Origin: an uncultured Prevotellaceae bacterium
Lineage (GTDB): Bacteria > Bacteroidota > Bacteroidia > Bacteroidales > Bacteroidaceae
NCBI GenBank assembly: GCA_947306605.1
Contig: CAMZHB010000129.1
Location: forward strand, 1-5,364
Reading direction: 5' to 3'
DNA: 5,364 nucleotides
The stretch's first letter is position 1; the number at the start of each line of letters is the position of its first letter. Below the pieces are notes generated by a model. The model ran no database searches. It had not been told where the DNA came from and saw nothing but the letters and a program-made list of their open reading frames with translations. A program made the translations under genes and the position numbers. Shown here piece by piece: positions 4,561 to 5,364 of this stretch.

Positions 4561-5364
4561 TTATTTGACTTGGACCTTGCGGTTGTTGACCAGGTAGATG
4601 CCCTTGGGCAGGCTGACGGTGGTGCCGGTGGTGCGGCCGCTCCATACGGTGCGGCCGTCGAGGGCGACGACGCGCACGTCGGCGGGCTGGCTGCTGCGGA
4701 ACGTCAGGAAGCCTTCGCCTGCCACGATGCTGGGGCCGTCAGCGCTGAGACCGTGGATGCCGGTGGCGTCGGGGTCATAAACGACGAAGTTGTTGGAATG
4801 GATTTCCAGCCCGGGATACTTCGTGCTGGTGACAACGGCGTAGACGCTCTCTTTGGGGTGCCAGAAGCGCACGCGGCCCGAGAGAATCAGGTAGTCGCCG
4901 GTGTCGGCATTGCTGCCTTTCACCAGTTCCGTGTTGGTCGTGGCGTCGAAGAGCGTGATGGTTCCCACTTTGGAGCCGCCGGAGTTCTTGATGAATTCGG
5001 AGAAGTCGACCATGTGGTCCACCAGTACCGTGTCCATGCCGAAGTCCACGGGTGCCTGCAGGCCGCATACGTAGTTCTTCACCTTGTCGGCGGGGTAGAA
5101 ATACTGCAGCCCGAGCATGTTGTTCGAGAAGTCGGCCATCAGCACGTCCAGGCCAGCCACCGAGGCCAGCGTGAGCGACATGAGCCGGTTGTTGCTCAGG
5201 TTAATGGTCTTCATGTCCGTGGCCGTGCCCAGGTTGAGTGTCGTCAGCTGGTTGTTGTCGGCCCACAGGTCTTTGAGGTCCTCCGTCGGGTTGATGGTCA
5301 GACGTTCCATGCTGTTGTTCGACACGTTCACGGTATCCGGTCCGCTCACGCTCAGCGTCACCGT
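4561..5364 (-). CDS. Leucine-rich-repeat surface protein with T9SS-like C-terminal tail, N-terminus outside the window
   Basis: The last 267 residues of a longer protein are visible; the frame is open through the right edge and no true start is seen. Visible residues 13-84 contain leucine-rich repeats with the asparagine ladder NNSMERL, NNQLTTL, NNRLMSL and NNML, spaced 21, 21 and 23 residues apart. Residues about 95-195 form an uncharacterised, probably beta-rich linker region. The last 65 or so residues resemble a type A T9SS sorting domain (VRVVALDGRTVWSG, then LPKGIYLVNNRKVQVK, ending in the usual basic K-V-x-V-K). Such proteins are carried across the outer membrane and may be anchored on the surface, where LRRs bind proteins. 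It ends 20 nt before the M60 peptidase gene on the same strand. A role as surface partner or adhesin for the peptidase is inferred. Not recognised as a named gene. Confidence 0.85.
   Translation of the reverse strand, partial: TVTLSVSGPDTVNVSNNSMERLTINPTEDLKDLWADNNQLTTLNLGTATDMKTINLSNNRLMSLTLASVAGLDVLMADFSNNMLGLQYFYPADKVKNYVCGLQAPVDFGMDTVLVDHMVDFSEFIKNSGGSKVGTITLFDATTNTELVKGSNADTGDYLILSGRVRFWHPKESVYAVVTSTKYPGLEIHSNNFVVYDPDATGIHGLSADGPSIVAGEGFLTFRSSQPADVRVVALDGRTVWSGRTTGTTVSLPKGIYLVNNRKVQVK

Noticed and set aside
1..5364. CRISPR array, insertion sequence or tandem DNA repeats
   Set aside because: No regularly spaced direct repeats, transposase motifs or terminal inverted repeats were found. 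The LRR repeats in 4561-5364 are protein-level and diverged at the DNA level.

Overview
The window reads as chromosomal DNA of a member of the Bacteroidales (Bacteroidota). It carries the bS21 gene rpsU, a Xer-type recombinase and a tRNA-Tyr/tRNA-Gly operon together. It also has promoters of the Bacteroidota form (TAnnTTTG at -7), a BACON-domain protein, and a C-terminal tail resembling the sorting domain of the type IX secretion system (T9SS). That tail argues against gut Bacteroides proper, which generally lack T9SS, and favours a Prevotella-, Porphyromonas- or Muribaculaceae-like relative. The exact genus cannot be fixed from the sequence. All recognisable genes are on the minus strand, so transcription runs from the right edge to the left edge.

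Layout from the upstream (right) end. First is the 3' part of a leucine-rich-repeat protein with a T9SS-like tail (4561-5364, cut by the window edge). After a 20-nt gap comes an 857-residue secreted M60/enhancin-family metallopeptidase (1967-4540) with signal peptide, BACON-like domain, galactose-binding-like domain and an intact zinc site. The two look like one operon with a likely role in host glycoprotein (mucin) attachment and cleavage. A 226-nt gap follows, with a strong GC-rich hairpin and a good rpsU promoter. Then come rpsU (1549-1740) and, 90 nt on, a xerC-like tyrosine recombinase (544-1458) with all catalytic residues. A 368-nt non-coding stretch separates it from tRNA-Tyr (93-175) and tRNA-Gly (1-53, cut by the window edge). 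That stretch holds a GC-rich repeat-like segment, a 13-bp hairpin, two adjacent A-tract palindromes, the tRNA operon promoter and a structured leader.

The left half is housekeeping (translation and chromosome resolution); the right half is an accessory surface-protease unit. There is no sign of a CRISPR array, insertion sequence or phage. The points most worth a second look are: the cysteine cluster beside the M60 active site; the pairing of an M60 enzyme lacking surface-sorting signals with a tailed LRR protein; the strong Shine-Dalgarno sequence of xerC next to an rpsU that has none; the apparent absence of hpf from the rpsU-xer-tRNA neighbourhood; and the paired A-tract palindromes at the tRNA promoter.
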